This document shows, piece after piece, positions 24,101-32,817 of a stretch of 35,494 bases of DNA (the first letter of the stretch is position 1; each line of letters starts with the position of its first letter). The notes beneath the pieces are model-generated. The model saw nothing but the letters and a program-made list of their open reading frames with translations. It did not search any database and had not been told where the DNA came from. This DNA comes from JADJPL01 sp964607915. Its GTDB lineage: Bacteria > Bacteroidota > Bacteroidia > Chitinophagales > Saprospiraceae. The position numbers and the translations under genes were made by a program. The DNA lies in NCBI GenBank assembly GCA_964607915.1, contig CAZSMU010000022.1:1-35494 (forward strand). The letters are read 5' to 3'.

Positions 24101-25198
24101 AGTCCTGACCGTGAAATATGGGTCTGGATCGCAATTATCCGATAAAACAGGGATATCGAGCGTAACGGTCCCTGTACAAACCCCTACGCTCGTACTTAGG
24201 GATTTAGGGGCTGGGCAAAGGAGAGTAGGAGCCACATTGTCCACGACGGCTATGGTCTGTACCGGCGATACCCGGGTTTCCAGCGTACAGGAGTTGACGA
24301 CGGTCCAGGTGCGCCGGATGGTCCGGCAGATACCATTGGTACCGGGTTCGGAAATCACTGCATCCACATACGATACGTTATACGCGCAGACTGCCGCAGT
24401 AGTCGGGAAGGGTAGCCCTCTCCAAAGAGGTGCGCCCGTTACCTCCGGCAAGGTACTGAGGGCAGAGCAACTCAGTACCGTATCGCGAGGAAAAACAATT
24501 TCGGACATGAGCGGGCGGAGGAAGCGGATGGTCTGTACCGCGGTCCGCACATTGTCAAAGGCATCTCGCGCAGTCCAGGTGCGTGTGATGACAGCCGTGT
24601 AAAAGCTATCGCAGGGATTGATTCGAATCTGGTCTGCATACGTAAGGCTGTAGTTTGGATCACAGTTTTCCAAAATAGAGGGAAAACCGATTACCTGCGG
24701 CCGGGGATCCACGGTACAAGGCAGGATAGTGTCGCGCACGGAGAGGACAGGCGCCGTGACGTCGGTCACCCGAACGAAAATGGTACAAAACAGCAAGGTC
24801 CCATAGCGGATTTCCACTTCCAGGATGTCGCCGATGTGCGAGGTCATGTTCACGGTAGCCGAATCATTGCCCTGCCCCAGCGCTACTCCGTCCTTGAGCA
24901 CCGTAATCCCCACCGGGTCAGGGCAATCGTTGACACTGATTCCCAGGTTGCTCCTGCGGAACACTACGGAACAAGAACTCCCTGCGAAGACATTGAGGGG
25001 GCTGGCAATACTGGTGGTAGGGCAGGTGATGCTACAGGGAGCTTGCGCCTGACCCATGGCCGTGGTGTTGAGTACAAAGCCAAAAAGCAAGAAGAGCACA
25101 AACCGGCAAGGATACCTCCATCTGGCACCCCTGTGCCCAGGCAGATTGCCCCGGGCGACCTGCCGCGCCTGATCCATTCGGAAAAATACTCCTTTCAT
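21194..25198 (-). CDS. T9SS-exported HYR protein with dockerin-like and cohesin-like modules
   Basis: A 1334-residue surface or secreted protein. The signal peptide (FVLFLLFGFVLN...AMGQAQA) begins after a basic stretch. Residues about 60-930 are Ig-like modules with paired cysteines, including HYR domains (APTLLCP...GTHSVVYTAWDACGN; APTFQCP...GTTVVTYRITDGCGN). A carboxypeptidase-regulatory-like domain follows (about 935-970). Next is a dockerin-type segment (about 972-1085) with STADLVRLSKHVLG and the calcium-loop DMDKSGTISTLDMVKLRRL, closing with VKIGDINGSA. Residues about 1092-1235 resemble a cohesin fold, and the last 75 form a T9SS type A sorting domain (FQNFPNPFGNETIIGFTLP). The upstream in-frame ATG (25282) would bury the signal peptide, so 25198 is chosen; 25177 is also possible. 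Confidence 0.88.
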   Translation of the reverse strand: MKGVFFRMDQARQVARGNLPGHRGARWRYPCRFVLFLLFGFVLNTTAMGQAQAPCSITCPTTSIASPLNVFAGSSCSVVFRRSNLGISVNDCPDPVGITVLKDGVALGQGNDSATVNMTSHIGDILEVEIRYGTLLFCTIFVRVTDVTAPVLSVRDTILPCTVDPRPQVIGFPSILENCDPNYSLTYADQIRINPCDSFYTAVITRTWTARDAFDNVRTAVQTIRFLRPLMSEIVFPRDTVLSCSALSTLPEVTGAPLWRGLPFPTTAAVCAYNVSYVDAVISEPGTNGICRTIRRTWTVVNSCTLETRVSPVQTIAVVDNVAPTLLCPAPKSLSTSVGVCTGTVTLDIPVLSDNCDPDPYFTVRTSYGAVGTGPHPSVPLGTHSVVYTAWDACGNSRSCTTTVTVGDNERPIAICDDELVVSVNESGTAMVPARTFNEGSRDNCVVNLYYKVRRMTTGACNNINGDDSPTTSGIQEWFDDNVVFCCSDVGPVTIPVVLRVYTVNPGVGPVNPAREQPGGDLFGKYNECMSMVRLKDPILPQVFCPDNVTVECNSDLSSLARYGNPVVIALCGYTLDTLVQRNLNDCGRGTITRTFKATKADGISSSSCTQTITVQNNQNLRAADILWPKSIKLDVCGASTDPQNLPLGFQQPTILRQPACGLSGVMYEDKLYDAAQPACFKVVRTWSVIDWCVYDPSNPQSAGRFQFSQIIDVEDRTAPTFQCPADIVVSASVGCQSAQVLMPALTASDCSPTVYVSNNSPFSASPGANISGTYPIGTTVVTYRITDGCGNSTSCQVKVIVEDTKPPSVVCIKGLSTALSQMPGGVMAMVDAKTFDAGTTDNCTEKGDIRLTIRRAIGTVLTPPSTTQLTLDCSDLGEVPVEIWATDQAGNSSNCQTTLRLTDNFGLCPPDIGTGAVAGAIVTENGNDVENVSISIVADKPLLTSTGINGAFQLKNVPFGYDYTVTPRRNDDVMNGVSTADLVRLSKHVLGIQPFTSPYQWIAADMDKSGTISTLDMVKLRRLILGKDAELPNGNTSWRFVDASFQFPKGNDPLQAAFPEVKRFQNFKLRGAEANFVAVKIGDINGSALSNSLMKSESRSSGGDMVVRVKDLKFKAGETFTLDFVSNDLPNVIGYQFTLDFDERLLELVDTKTGTLPDVSLENFGFTLVDKGMLPTIWMRIAPAIPEGDIVLFRLTFKAKQSSNLVTALKVTDQPTLSEAYNQAGELMQILLHVEDEQGKILTEGSYDLFQNFPNPFGNETIIGFTLPKEMDAELSIFDLAGRRVFQHRAKFAKGYNQVPINRHILRGTGVFIYQLSTAEYTATRKMTLTGGG

Positions 25199-25310
25199 AG
25201 TACAGAATTTGACGGTTAAAAAATGGGCGTTCCCTGTGCCGTACGCACAAAGGCCGGAAAATGGCAAATATGGTTCAAGCAAAAGTCACGCCCGGTTAAG
25301 ACCGGTACAA

Positions 25311-25388
25311 TAGACTTGTTGCGCAGGGGGTCATCGAGGGTCAAAAAGGCCCTTTTTGACCCCTATCTGACCCCACGCAACAAGTCTA
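25311..25388. repeat. Best intact copy of the dispersed palindromic repeat (R5)
   Basis: A 78-bp near-perfect palindrome. Outer arms TAGACTTGTTGCG and CGCAACAAGTCTA, middle blocks GGGGTCA and TGACCCC, and inner arms GGGTCAAAAAGG and CCTTTTTGACCC meet at a GCC centre. It sits between porP and the HYR gene. Other copies: 11-52, 1489-1561, 12979-13053, 13575-13621, 16518-16570, 25583-25657, 26907-26947. No coding capacity is visible. Confidence 0.85.
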
Positions 25389-25582
25389 ATGCGCATACGC
25401 ACTGCCCGGATACGGGTTTCTCAAGTAGTTGGTTTGATCATTCCTGCACACAGTAAGTCAAATCGAGCATCTCAGTTGATTTGTTTTCTTAATATGTACT
25501 AAAACCGTGCCAAACCTGAAAGGAGAGAATGTTTTTTGACAAAAGGTAGGAAAAGAGAAAATAAGCGGTTGCCAGCGGGATG

Positions 25583-25657
25583 GGGAAAGGGCCTTTTTGA
25601 CCCCTCGCTGACCCCCTTCCATACGTCCAATAGACTTGTTGCGAGGGGTCCGCAAGG
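25583..25657. repeat. Two rearranged half-copies of the repeat (R6)
   Basis: A right half (CCTTTTTGACCCCTCGCTGACCCC, in two blocks, 25583-25616) is followed 12 bp later by a left half (AATAGACTTGTTGCGAGGGG, 25629-25648). The order is reversed relative to R5, as expected if two adjacent elements recombined or each lost one half. Confidence 0.65.
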
Positions 25658-25927
25658 AGCAAAAAAAAAGCCCCCCTCCAACGTCTGGAGAGAGGCCATC
25701 CCAAAAACCGATTTATTCTTAAACCCGGAACGGGCTAATCTGCTATTAAGATACTGGAGCGCACTGGTGCCATACCAGCTTGCGCAAGGACGTAACGAGG
25801 AGGAATATGCCAGTTCAGGGGGGGATTTCGAACCGACGATACAAAAGTAACCTTTACATTTGTTTTCGCAAACTCCTTCTCCTTAAATATAGCCCTTGTT
25901 TACATTTTAATGTAGAAACGGTCGGTA

Positions 25928-26851
25928 TTAACGTTTAACCGGACTTTTGCGTTTATCCGACGTATTCAGCCCCAGGCCGATGGTCACCTCATGTGTGCCC
26001 GTACTGAATTGTTGGATATCCTGGAGGGTCATATCGTACGTGTAATACGCGCGCAGAGAATTGCCGATTTCCGACCCAAACAAAAAGCCGATAGACTTGA
26101 GGGAGCGGTACGACAGGCCTGTAATCAGGCGATCGTTCAAAAAACCGAGTTTGAGGTTTACATCTGCCTGGAAGGGCGCGTCTTTGGCCTGCCGGAGCAT
26201 AATGGATGGTTCCAGGGTCGCCACACCGTCGCTCAGACGGATGCGGTGGCCAGCATAAATGGTATAGTGGCGCAGGAAAGAGCTCTGATCGCTGTTGGTG
26301 ACGATGTCGTTCAACCGGGCGCTGATCAGGTTGACAAAAGAGAGGCCCACAAAGGTATTGTCGTTGAACAATCCGCACACACCCAGGGAAGCATCAAAAA
26401 GCTGGCGTCCGTCCACCACCCCGTTCAGGATGTCGTCATAATCGTAAATAGCCTGGGTGAGGATACTGTTTCCGATGCGCATTTGCTGGTACTCGGTCGA
26501 AAATCCAATGGAGAGCTTAAAAGCATCTTCCAGTTTAATGCGGAAGGCATAATTCAGGCGTACTTTGAGTTCGTTCAGCCGGGCGGCGCTTTGGGTCGTC
26601 ACGCCGACTCCGAATCCAAAGCTATTGCCCACCGCTCCGTTGTACAGTACGCTGACCGATTTAGGGGCATCGGCAAAAGACGACCATTGAGTACGGGCAT
26701 TGAATAGCACCTGACGGGTTCCCCTGAAGCCTGCAAAGGCGGGATTTACAAGGATGGGAGCTACCTGGTAGTGGGATACAGTAGCCTCATTTTGGGCGAA
26801 CACTCCCTGTACAAGGCACAGGAATGCCATTGAAAAAAAGAGATTTTTCAT
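25928..26851 (-). CDS. PorP/SprF-family T9SS outer-membrane protein
   Basis: A 307-residue outer-membrane protein. It has the signal peptide MKNLFFSMAFLCLVQGVFA and the family motif HYQVAPILVNPAFAGFRGTRQVLFNARTQW just after the cleavage site, then beta-barrel-like strands. SprF-type members work with T9SS to export or display a specific CHU_C adhesin encoded next to them. Here the partner is most likely the 1930-residue protein directly upstream (stop at 26968). The open frame upstream of ATG 26851 comes from repeat R7 and is not part of the protein. Confidence 0.93.
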   Translation of the reverse strand: MKNLFFSMAFLCLVQGVFAQNEATVSHYQVAPILVNPAFAGFRGTRQVLFNARTQWSSFADAPKSVSVLYNGAVGNSFGFGVGVTTQSAARLNELKVRLNYAFRIKLEDAFKLSIGFSTEYQQMRIGNSILTQAIYDYDDILNGVVDGRQLFDASLGVCGLFNDNTFVGLSFVNLISARLNDIVTNSDQSSFLRHYTIYAGHRIRLSDGVATLEPSIMLRQAKDAPFQADVNLKLGFLNDRLITGLSYRSLKSIGFLFGSEIGNSLRAYYTYDMTLQDIQQFSTGTHEVTIGLGLNTSDKRKSPVKR

Positions 26852-26906
26852 TTTTTTGGATCGGTTGATGGTAACAAATAGGGCTTTTAGCCCCGCTTTT
26901 GGGATA

Positions 26907-26947
26907 TCAGACTTGTTGCGAGGCGATGATTTTCCCCGCAACAAGTT
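26907..26947. repeat. Core-deleted copy of the palindromic repeat (R7)
   Basis: CAGACTTGTTGCGAGG and CCCCGCAACAAG face each other across a 10-nt spacer, so the outer arms remain and the inner GGGTCAAAAAGG core is missing. It lies between the adhesin stop codon and porP and can form a stem in the shared transcript. Confidence 0.7.
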
Positions 26948-26967
26948 ATATTTCTGTTAAACGCTTG

Positions 26968-29900
26968 CTATTCCCGTAATAGTGTGATAGAACCTTTTAC
27001 CTGCTGTCTATTTCCGTCAATATCGGTATATTCCAGCACAAAGAAGTAGGCGCCCTCCGGTAACTCTTCCCCGCTGCTCGTCCTGCCGTTCCAGTTATTG
27101 GAATAATTTTCTGCTTCGAATACCTTTTGCCCCCACTCATTGAAAATAATGACGCGGTTCTCTTTCAGGTCTTCTATACAGCGTATCTCGAGCGTCTCGT
27201 TGGCACCGTCACCGTCGGGGGTCAGTACGGTACGGGTATCCATGCACGGAAGGGTGCGGTCCAGGATGGTAAAGGTGATGCGGTTCGGCGTTGTACGGCA
27301 CCCTCTGGAATCCACTACTTCTAACGCGTAGTCGCCTGGGCAAAGTTTCAGGAACACCGAATCGGTCGGCTTGGCATTGGGCACATTTACCATATACGCG
27401 TAGGGTCTGGTACCGCCGGTAACCGTGATGCGTGCCGCTCCATTGCAATCCGGTGCTGCAGTCGTGGCTGGCGTGCTTTCGACGCTTACTTTCATCTCTG
27501 CCGGCTCCAGTACCGTAAAGAGAGCCGAAACCGTACAGTTGTTCGCATCCGTGACCGATGCGGTATAATTTCCTTTGGTCAGGAAGCTGATGCGGGGGCC
27601 AGTGGCGCCTGTGCTCCAGCGATAGGTATAGATAGAGCCCGGCACCCCGCCGCTGGCGGAAATCAGGATGTCGCCATCGCGGGCACCTACACAGGAGATA
27701 TGGTTTACAGAGCCGCTGATTCCCAATGACGGCGGTGCGGAGACCTGCACCTGCGTTTCCGCCATACAACCGGCTGCATCCGTGATTTGCAGTTTATACG
27801 TTCCTGCTTTGGCGGCGCTCAGGCGTTGCTGGGAACCTACCAACTGATCGTTGAAAAGCCAGGCGTAGATATAATTTGTGCCGATGCCATTGGTGGCACT
27901 GGCTTCGATGATACCATCGGAAGCATCTTCGCAGCTCACGCCGTACGTGCGGTAGTTGGAGGTGACCAAAGCACGGGCGGAAAGGCTTGAGCGGGTCCCG
28001 ATCGCATATTCTTTCAACAGCGAGTTGCCCGAACTCTCCGTTACGATAACCCGATAGGTACCCGATACCACGTTGGACAAGTCTTTGGTGCGGGCTATGG
28101 TGTCGCCCTTGCTGTTGAGCCAGAAGTACGCATAAGGCTGGGCACCTCCGCTAAGGGTAAGATTTACGTCCCCACCTGCATCGCCAGGGCAGACGTTGTC
28201 AATGATCTGGCCGAGGAAAGTGAACGTATTTACCGGGATGGGTTCGAACGTCGTCGAACAGCCACTGGCGTCTTCAACCGTGGCCACGTACTGGCCTTCA
28301 CACAGGTTGGTGATCAACGAACCCGCATTGTTGCTGTTCCAGCGAACGTTGTAAGAGCCTGCACCGCCACTGGCCATGATAGAAATAGAGCCTGTGCAAC
28401 CCGGCAAATCGCTGTCGTGGCGCACCGTCGTCTTGACGAGGGTAATCGCAGTGGCCTGCTTGATTTCGGCGCTGCCCGATACCAGGCTGCCTTCCTTGTC
28501 TTTCACTACGTAGGTGAAAACCCCGGCGGGCAGGTTGCTCCGCTCAATGAGCCCCATCGGATCTGCGTCTATTTTCACTCCGTCGTCAAACGTCGCGGAA
28601 TAGGGCTGCAACCCTCCGGTCACCTGAATCTTGATTTTTCCCTGCGACTGCCCGAAGCACTTGTTATCCACTACTTCCCGGCTCTGGGCCAGCGGAAGAG
28701 GCTGATAGTCCACTACAAAGCAGCGGCTGCTGGAACAGCCCGCCCCGTCGGTCACTGTGATACAGTACTCGCCCTGGGAGAGTCCCATGATGGACGCAGT
28801 CGTAGCGCTGTTGCTCCATCGGTACGTATAGGCACCTTTTCCGCCTACTACGCTCAAGGAGATAGAACCATTGGCCACCCCGGCAGAACCGCGGGCTGCC
28901 GTCACGCTGCCAGTGATGGTCAGGGCGGTGAGCCCGGGCACTTCGAACTTAGCATTGATAGTAGTCCCCACAGAGTCCGTCACCGTCAAGTTGTAGGAGC
29001 CTGCTTTTACAGAGTCAATTGCGCTACTGGTTCCCCCGTTGCTCCAAAGGTACCGATAGGGTGCTTTCCCTCCTATGACGGTGACCTGAACGCGGCCATT
29101 GGAAGCTTCAAAGCAAGCCTCCCGCACGGCTACCGAGTCGAACTTCAAGCGTCTGAGTACCATCACACAAGCAGTATCCATACACCCTTTTGCATCGGTA
29201 ACCTTAAAGCAGTAGGTACCCGCGTTGCTCAGGTTGGCAATATCTTTTGAAGAAGCGGAGAAGCCCTGAGGGCCTGTCCAGCTATAGGTATAAGGCGCCG
29301 TACCGCCCGTGACCGCCATGCTGACCGCACCGTCGGCCCCCGCATCAATGGGCGTAGGTTGTACCGAGGTAATGGACACACCGGCGCTCTGGGTCACCTG
29401 GCCCTGTGCATTGGCCGTACAGCCATTGCCATCCGTTACCGTGATGGAATATGCCCCGGGGCCCAGGTTTTGATGGGTATTCACTCCTGCCGGAAGGCCG
29501 TTGCTCCAGGCGTAGCTGTACGGCCTGATACCGCCTGCCACGATTGCATTGATGCTGCCATTGTTGATGCCGATACAGGTTGCCGGTGCGGCGATGAGCT
29601 GCACGGCGAGCACGCTGTCCGGTTGCGTCACCGAGAAACTGCGGGATGCCGTCAGTCGGGTGAGCGCATCGGTCACGGTCACGGTATAGCTGCCGGCCGG
29701 AATATTGCTCAAATCCTGCGTCGTGCTGTTTTGAAAACTCCAGGAGTAGGTGTAGTTGCCGCTTCCGCCCTGGACGCTGATGTCAATGGCACCTGTATTC
29801 CCTCCGCGGCATGCTACCTGGGTAATTTGCGCCTGGCTGCCAATCGTCAGCGGCTGTGCATTCTGCTGAATCATAATAACCCCATTGTCAAAATCATGGG

Positions 29901-32760
29901 GGATCAACTGGTCTTTCGTATCCGTGATTTCGACAATTTGTGAACGGTCCACCTGAACCTGCGTAGTGCCGAGCAGGGCTTTTGAAGTAAAACAAAGCCG
30001 GAAGATGGGCACCGTACCCGAGAGGGTAACCCCCGTTATCTGGGGATCTACCCAGGAGAGTTTGATGAAACCGAGGTTATTGGTATTAAAATTGCTCGCC
30101 TCCAAGCCGGACAAATTCAGGTTCTGGATAGACTTGAAGGTCAGTGAGTCCGCGCTGTAGCGGAGCGTGAACTCCATACCTACCACCGACGCAAAATTCT
30201 GTACGCTCAAGCCCACACACACATCGGTGTTCGGAGTTACCATAGTGTCGGAGAGGATGAGCTGCAAACGGCCTGTATTGCCGCCGCCGCCACCGCCGCT
30301 GGTACCGCTGATGCTAATGGTGCCGGAGACCTGGTTTGTGGAAACGGTTTGACCGTTTAAGTTCGTTAGTTCAATCGGTTGTGCAAAAGAAAGGGATGTA
30401 GTTGTACCCGCCGCCCCTATGGCCGTGAAACATACCCGGAACAGCGATACGCTATCGGCCAGGGTAACACCGCTTACTTCGGGATCTACCCAGGCAACTT
30501 TGATAGCGCCTTTTTTATTCAATCCAACCCCCGGCAGACCAAATACACTGCCGTCGAGCCCCCGCAGCGCACCAAAGCCGGTCACCTGCTTAAATGCCAG
30601 CCGGGTAGAATCGTAGTTGATCGTGAATTCCATCCCCACCAGATTGGAAAACTTGGCGACCCGCATGTCCACGCAGGCGTCTTCGCCCGGATTTACCGTG
30701 GCGTTGCCCAGGATCAGCGAAGGGTTGGAATTGCCGGGACCTGCCCCGCTTATCGTGATGGTTCCCGGGCTGGAGGTCAGCGCAACCGTCGAACCATCGC
30801 CTTTTATCACTTCGGAAGTGCTGCCAAAACCGACTACCGCCGTCGTATTCGAACCGATAGCCGTGAAACAAGCTCGGAAAAGCGTGGTTCCGTCGGCCAC
30901 GTTGATGCCGTTCACTTCCGGATCGTTCCAGGAAACCTTCAGCGTGCCGCTGTTGGACGGGTTAAAGAAGTTGCTTTCGTTGAGCTGGTTCAGGTTGAAA
31001 CCCGTTACGTTTTTGAACTGAATCTTCGCAGGGTCAAAGGTCAACGAGAACTCAAGGCTGAGTATATTCGAGAAATTAGTGGCAATTACCGGTACGCATA
31101 CCTCCGAACCGCCCTGTGCCGAGGCATCTGTAACATCCAGGGTAAAGGCACCTGTACCCGTACCGCCACCGCCGCCGCCGCTTCCACCGGCACCAATGGT
31201 CACCGTGCCCGCAACCCCCGTCATCTGAACGGTATTGACGTTCGCATCGAGAAATTCCGACATAGCGCCAAAGCCCACCGTCGTCGTAGCGTCTCTATTG
31301 GCCGCTGTAAAGCACACTTCAAATATCGTCGTATTCAGAGGCACGGTCACACCGGTCACATTGTTGTCCAACCAGGAGACCTTGATTGCACCTGGCCTGT
31401 TTACCCCGGTACCCGGAAGACCAAAAGAGCTGCTCTCTGTCAAACCAGCCAGGTTGAGGTTTTTGACAGACTTATAGGTAAGTAGCGTCGAATCGTACGT
31501 GATCGTGAACTCGGCGCCGACCAGGTTCGTGAAGTTCGCAGCTCTGACCGGAAGGCATACCTCTGCGGCTTTTGCCACCGTAGCACTGCCCACACTAATC
31601 TGCAAACCAGTGGGAGTGCCACCTCCACCACCCGTGCCACCTCCGCCCGTGCCGCCGCCGCTTCCCCCAGCACCAATCGTGATGGTGCCTGCCGTGCTCG
31701 TCACGGCTACGGTATTTACATTTGCATCCAAAAATTCTGTCGTGCTGCCGAAGCCCACTGTCGTGGTGGCGTCCACATTGGCCGCCGTGAAGCACACTTC
31801 GAATATTGCCGTATTGGCAGGGACCGTTACCCCCGTCACGTTGTTGTCCAGCCAGGATACTTTCAACACCCCTCTGGGGTTAATCCCTACCCCGGGGAAA
31901 CCAAAAGAACTGCTCTCCGTAAGGCCCGCCAGGTTCAGGTTCTTTACCATCTTGTACGTCAGGCGCGTCGTGTCGTAGGTGACCGTGAATTCCGCACCGA
32001 CCAGACCCGTGAAGTTGCTCACCCGGATCGGCGTACAGACTTCCGCGCCCTTCGCCACGCTCGCGCTCCCCGCACTCAACTGCACTCCCGTGGTAGTGCC
32101 GCCGCCCGTGCCACCTGTGCCACCCGTGCCGCCGGTACCACCGGTACCGCCACCCGTGCCACCCGTGCCGCCCGTGCCGCCGCCGGTACCGCCGGTACCG
32201 CCACCTGTGCCGCTTCCTCCCGTACCGATCGTAACCGTTCCGGGAGTAGTTGCCACGGCAACCGTATTGACATCCCCGTCGAGGAATTCTGTGGTTGCTC
32301 CGAAACTTACGGTGGTGGTGGCATCCAGGTTGACTGCAGTGAAGCACACTTCGAATATCGTCGTGTTGGCCGGCACAGTCACGCCGGAGACGTTATTGTC
32401 CAGCCAGGACACTTTCAGCACACCCTTGGGGTTTACTCCGACACCGGGGAAACCGAAAGAACTGCTTTGCGACAAGCCGACCAGGTTGAGGTTTTTCACG
32501 GAGTTGTAGGTAAGCCGGGTCGTATCGTAGGCAATCGTGAACTCGGCGCCGACTAAATTCGTGAAATTGCTGACTTTAACAGGAAGACAAACCTCAGCAC
32601 CTTTTGCCACTGAGGCACTACCGACGCTGAGTTGAACGGTGACAAGAGAACCCGACGGGCTCCCAAGGTTGTCTCGGCTTTCGCCAAAGAGGAGAGGGCT
32701 GCCCAGCAGGAATACAAACAGGGAGAAGCCCGTGACGAGACGGTTGGTAAATCGGTCCAT
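26968..32760 (-). CDS. Giant surface protein: six cohesin-like domains, eleven SprB-type repeats, T9SS type B sorting domain
   Basis: A 1930-residue protein with an N-terminal signal peptide (FSLFVFLLGSPLLFG). Six cohesin-like beta-sandwich domains fall at about 40-180, 225-366, 389-528, 544-676, 685-818 and 832-965. Each has an EVCxPxxxxNFxNLVGAEFTIxYD-like strand pair and a later xIFEVCFTA strand. Domains 1-3 are strikingly alike. Linkers between the first domains are Gly/Thr runs. About 972-1830 holds eleven roughly 77-residue SprB-type repeats (GSxxxxVxGGxxPYxYxWSN..AGxYxxTVTDxxGC). The last 89 residues are the gliding-motility-associated CHU_C domain (LTPDGDGANETLEI, VIIFNEWGQKVFEA). Cohesins normally bind dockerins; the dockerin-like protein at 21194-25198 is a candidate ligand. 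Confidence 0.9.
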   Translation of the reverse strand: MDRFTNRLVTGFSLFVFLLGSPLLFGESRDNLGSPSGSLVTVQLSVGSASVAKGAEVCLPVKVSNFTNLVGAEFTIAYDTTRLTYNSVKNLNLVGLSQSSSFGFPGVGVNPKGVLKVSWLDNNVSGVTVPANTTIFEVCFTAVNLDATTTVSFGATTEFLDGDVNTVAVATTPGTVTIGTGGSGTGGGTGGTGGGTGGTGGTGGGTGGTGGTGGTGGTGGGTTTGVQLSAGSASVAKGAEVCTPIRVSNFTGLVGAEFTVTYDTTRLTYKMVKNLNLAGLTESSSFGFPGVGINPRGVLKVSWLDNNVTGVTVPANTAIFEVCFTAANVDATTTVGFGSTTEFLDANVNTVAVTSTAGTITIGAGGSGGGTGGGGTGGGGGTPTGLQISVGSATVAKAAEVCLPVRAANFTNLVGAEFTITYDSTLLTYKSVKNLNLAGLTESSSFGLPGTGVNRPGAIKVSWLDNNVTGVTVPLNTTIFEVCFTAANRDATTTVGFGAMSEFLDANVNTVQMTGVAGTVTIGAGGSGGGGGGTGTGAFTLDVTDASAQGGSEVCVPVIATNFSNILSLEFSLTFDPAKIQFKNVTGFNLNQLNESNFFNPSNSGTLKVSWNDPEVNGINVADGTTLFRACFTAIGSNTTAVVGFGSTSEVIKGDGSTVALTSSPGTITISGAGPGNSNPSLILGNATVNPGEDACVDMRVAKFSNLVGMEFTINYDSTRLAFKQVTGFGALRGLDGSVFGLPGVGLNKKGAIKVAWVDPEVSGVTLADSVSLFRVCFTAIGAAGTTTSLSFAQPIELTNLNGQTVSTNQVSGTISISGTSGGGGGGNTGRLQLILSDTMVTPNTDVCVGLSVQNFASVVGMEFTLRYSADSLTFKSIQNLNLSGLEASNFNTNNLGFIKLSWVDPQITGVTLSGTVPIFRLCFTSKALLGTTQVQVDRSQIVEITDTKDQLIPHDFDNGVIMIQQNAQPLTIGSQAQITQVACRGGNTGAIDISVQGGSGNYTYSWSFQNSTTQDLSNIPAGSYTVTVTDALTRLTASRSFSVTQPDSVLAVQLIAAPATCIGINNGSINAIVAGGIRPYSYAWSNGLPAGVNTHQNLGPGAYSITVTDGNGCTANAQGQVTQSAGVSITSVQPTPIDAGADGAVSMAVTGGTAPYTYSWTGPQGFSASSKDIANLSNAGTYCFKVTDAKGCMDTACVMVLRRLKFDSVAVREACFEASNGRVQVTVIGGKAPYRYLWSNGGTSSAIDSVKAGSYNLTVTDSVGTTINAKFEVPGLTALTITGSVTAARGSAGVANGSISLSVVGGKGAYTYRWSNSATTASIMGLSQGEYCITVTDGAGCSSSRCFVVDYQPLPLAQSREVVDNKCFGQSQGKIKIQVTGGLQPYSATFDDGVKIDADPMGLIERSNLPAGVFTYVVKDKEGSLVSGSAEIKQATAITLVKTTVRHDSDLPGCTGSISIMASGGAGSYNVRWNSNNAGSLITNLCEGQYVATVEDASGCSTTFEPIPVNTFTFLGQIIDNVCPGDAGGDVNLTLSGGAQPYAYFWLNSKGDTIARTKDLSNVVSGTYRVIVTESSGNSLLKEYAIGTRSSLSARALVTSNYRTYGVSCEDASDGIIEASATNGIGTNYIYAWLFNDQLVGSQQRLSAAKAGTYKLQITDAAGCMAETQVQVSAPPSLGISGSVNHISCVGARDGDILISASGGVPGSIYTYRWSTGATGPRISFLTKGNYTASVTDANNCTVSALFTVLEPAEMKVSVESTPATTAAPDCNGAARITVTGGTRPYAYMVNVPNAKPTDSVFLKLCPGDYALEVVDSRGCRTTPNRITFTILDRTLPCMDTRTVLTPDGDGANETLEIRCIEDLKENRVIIFNEWGQKVFEAENYSNNWNGRTSSGEELPEGAYFFVLEYTDIDGNRQQVKGSITLLRE
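31190..32660. repeat. Tandem duplication of cohesin-like domain coding sequence
   Basis: Domains 1-3 of the giant protein keep long blocks of amino-acid identity and visibly similar DNA (for example GAAGCACACTTCGAATAT near 31790 and 32341), indicating internal duplication. Domains 4-6 are clearly more diverged. Confidence 0.75.
32082..32220. repeat. Gly/Thr-coding minisatellite within the giant gene
   Basis: Short repeat units (GCCACCNGT/GCCGCCNGT-like on the plus strand) encode a roughly 45-residue Gly-Gly-Thr linker between cohesin-like domains 1 and 2. Shorter relatives code the linkers near 31610-31670 and 31150-31190. Such tracts change length by slippage. Confidence 0.75.
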
Positions 32761-32817
32761 TTTGTAAATCGGTATTTGGGATAAAAAATATTCTGCCTGG
32801 TTCCGGAAACTATATTC

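Larger units (their letters stand above)
25199..25927. other. Intergenic region between porP and the HYR/dockerin gene
   Basis: About 730 bp containing repeat copies R5 and R6 and otherwise no supported gene. ORFs in this stretch are mostly translated repeat. No clear promoter for the HYR gene was found. Confidence 0.6.

Noticed and set aside
25740..25845. tRNA-like fragments: CTGGTGCCATACCAG and a GGATTTCGAACC T-arm-like motif
   Set aside because: The two motifs are in opposite orientations for a single tRNA, the T-stem does not pair, and no acceptor stem or D-arm is found.
25536..25850. 104-codon plus-strand ORF in the porP-HYR intergenic region
   Set aside because: Much of it is translated from repeat R6 and no family is recognisable.
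12979..26947. The dispersed palindromes as a CRISPR array
   Set aside because: Copies are kilobases apart, differ in length, and have no regular spacers or cas genes.
31979..32509. Plus-strand ORF rich in Pro-Pro-Val (176 codons)
   Set aside because: It is the antisense of the Gly/Thr linker; the Pro repeat is a by-product of GC-rich repeat units.
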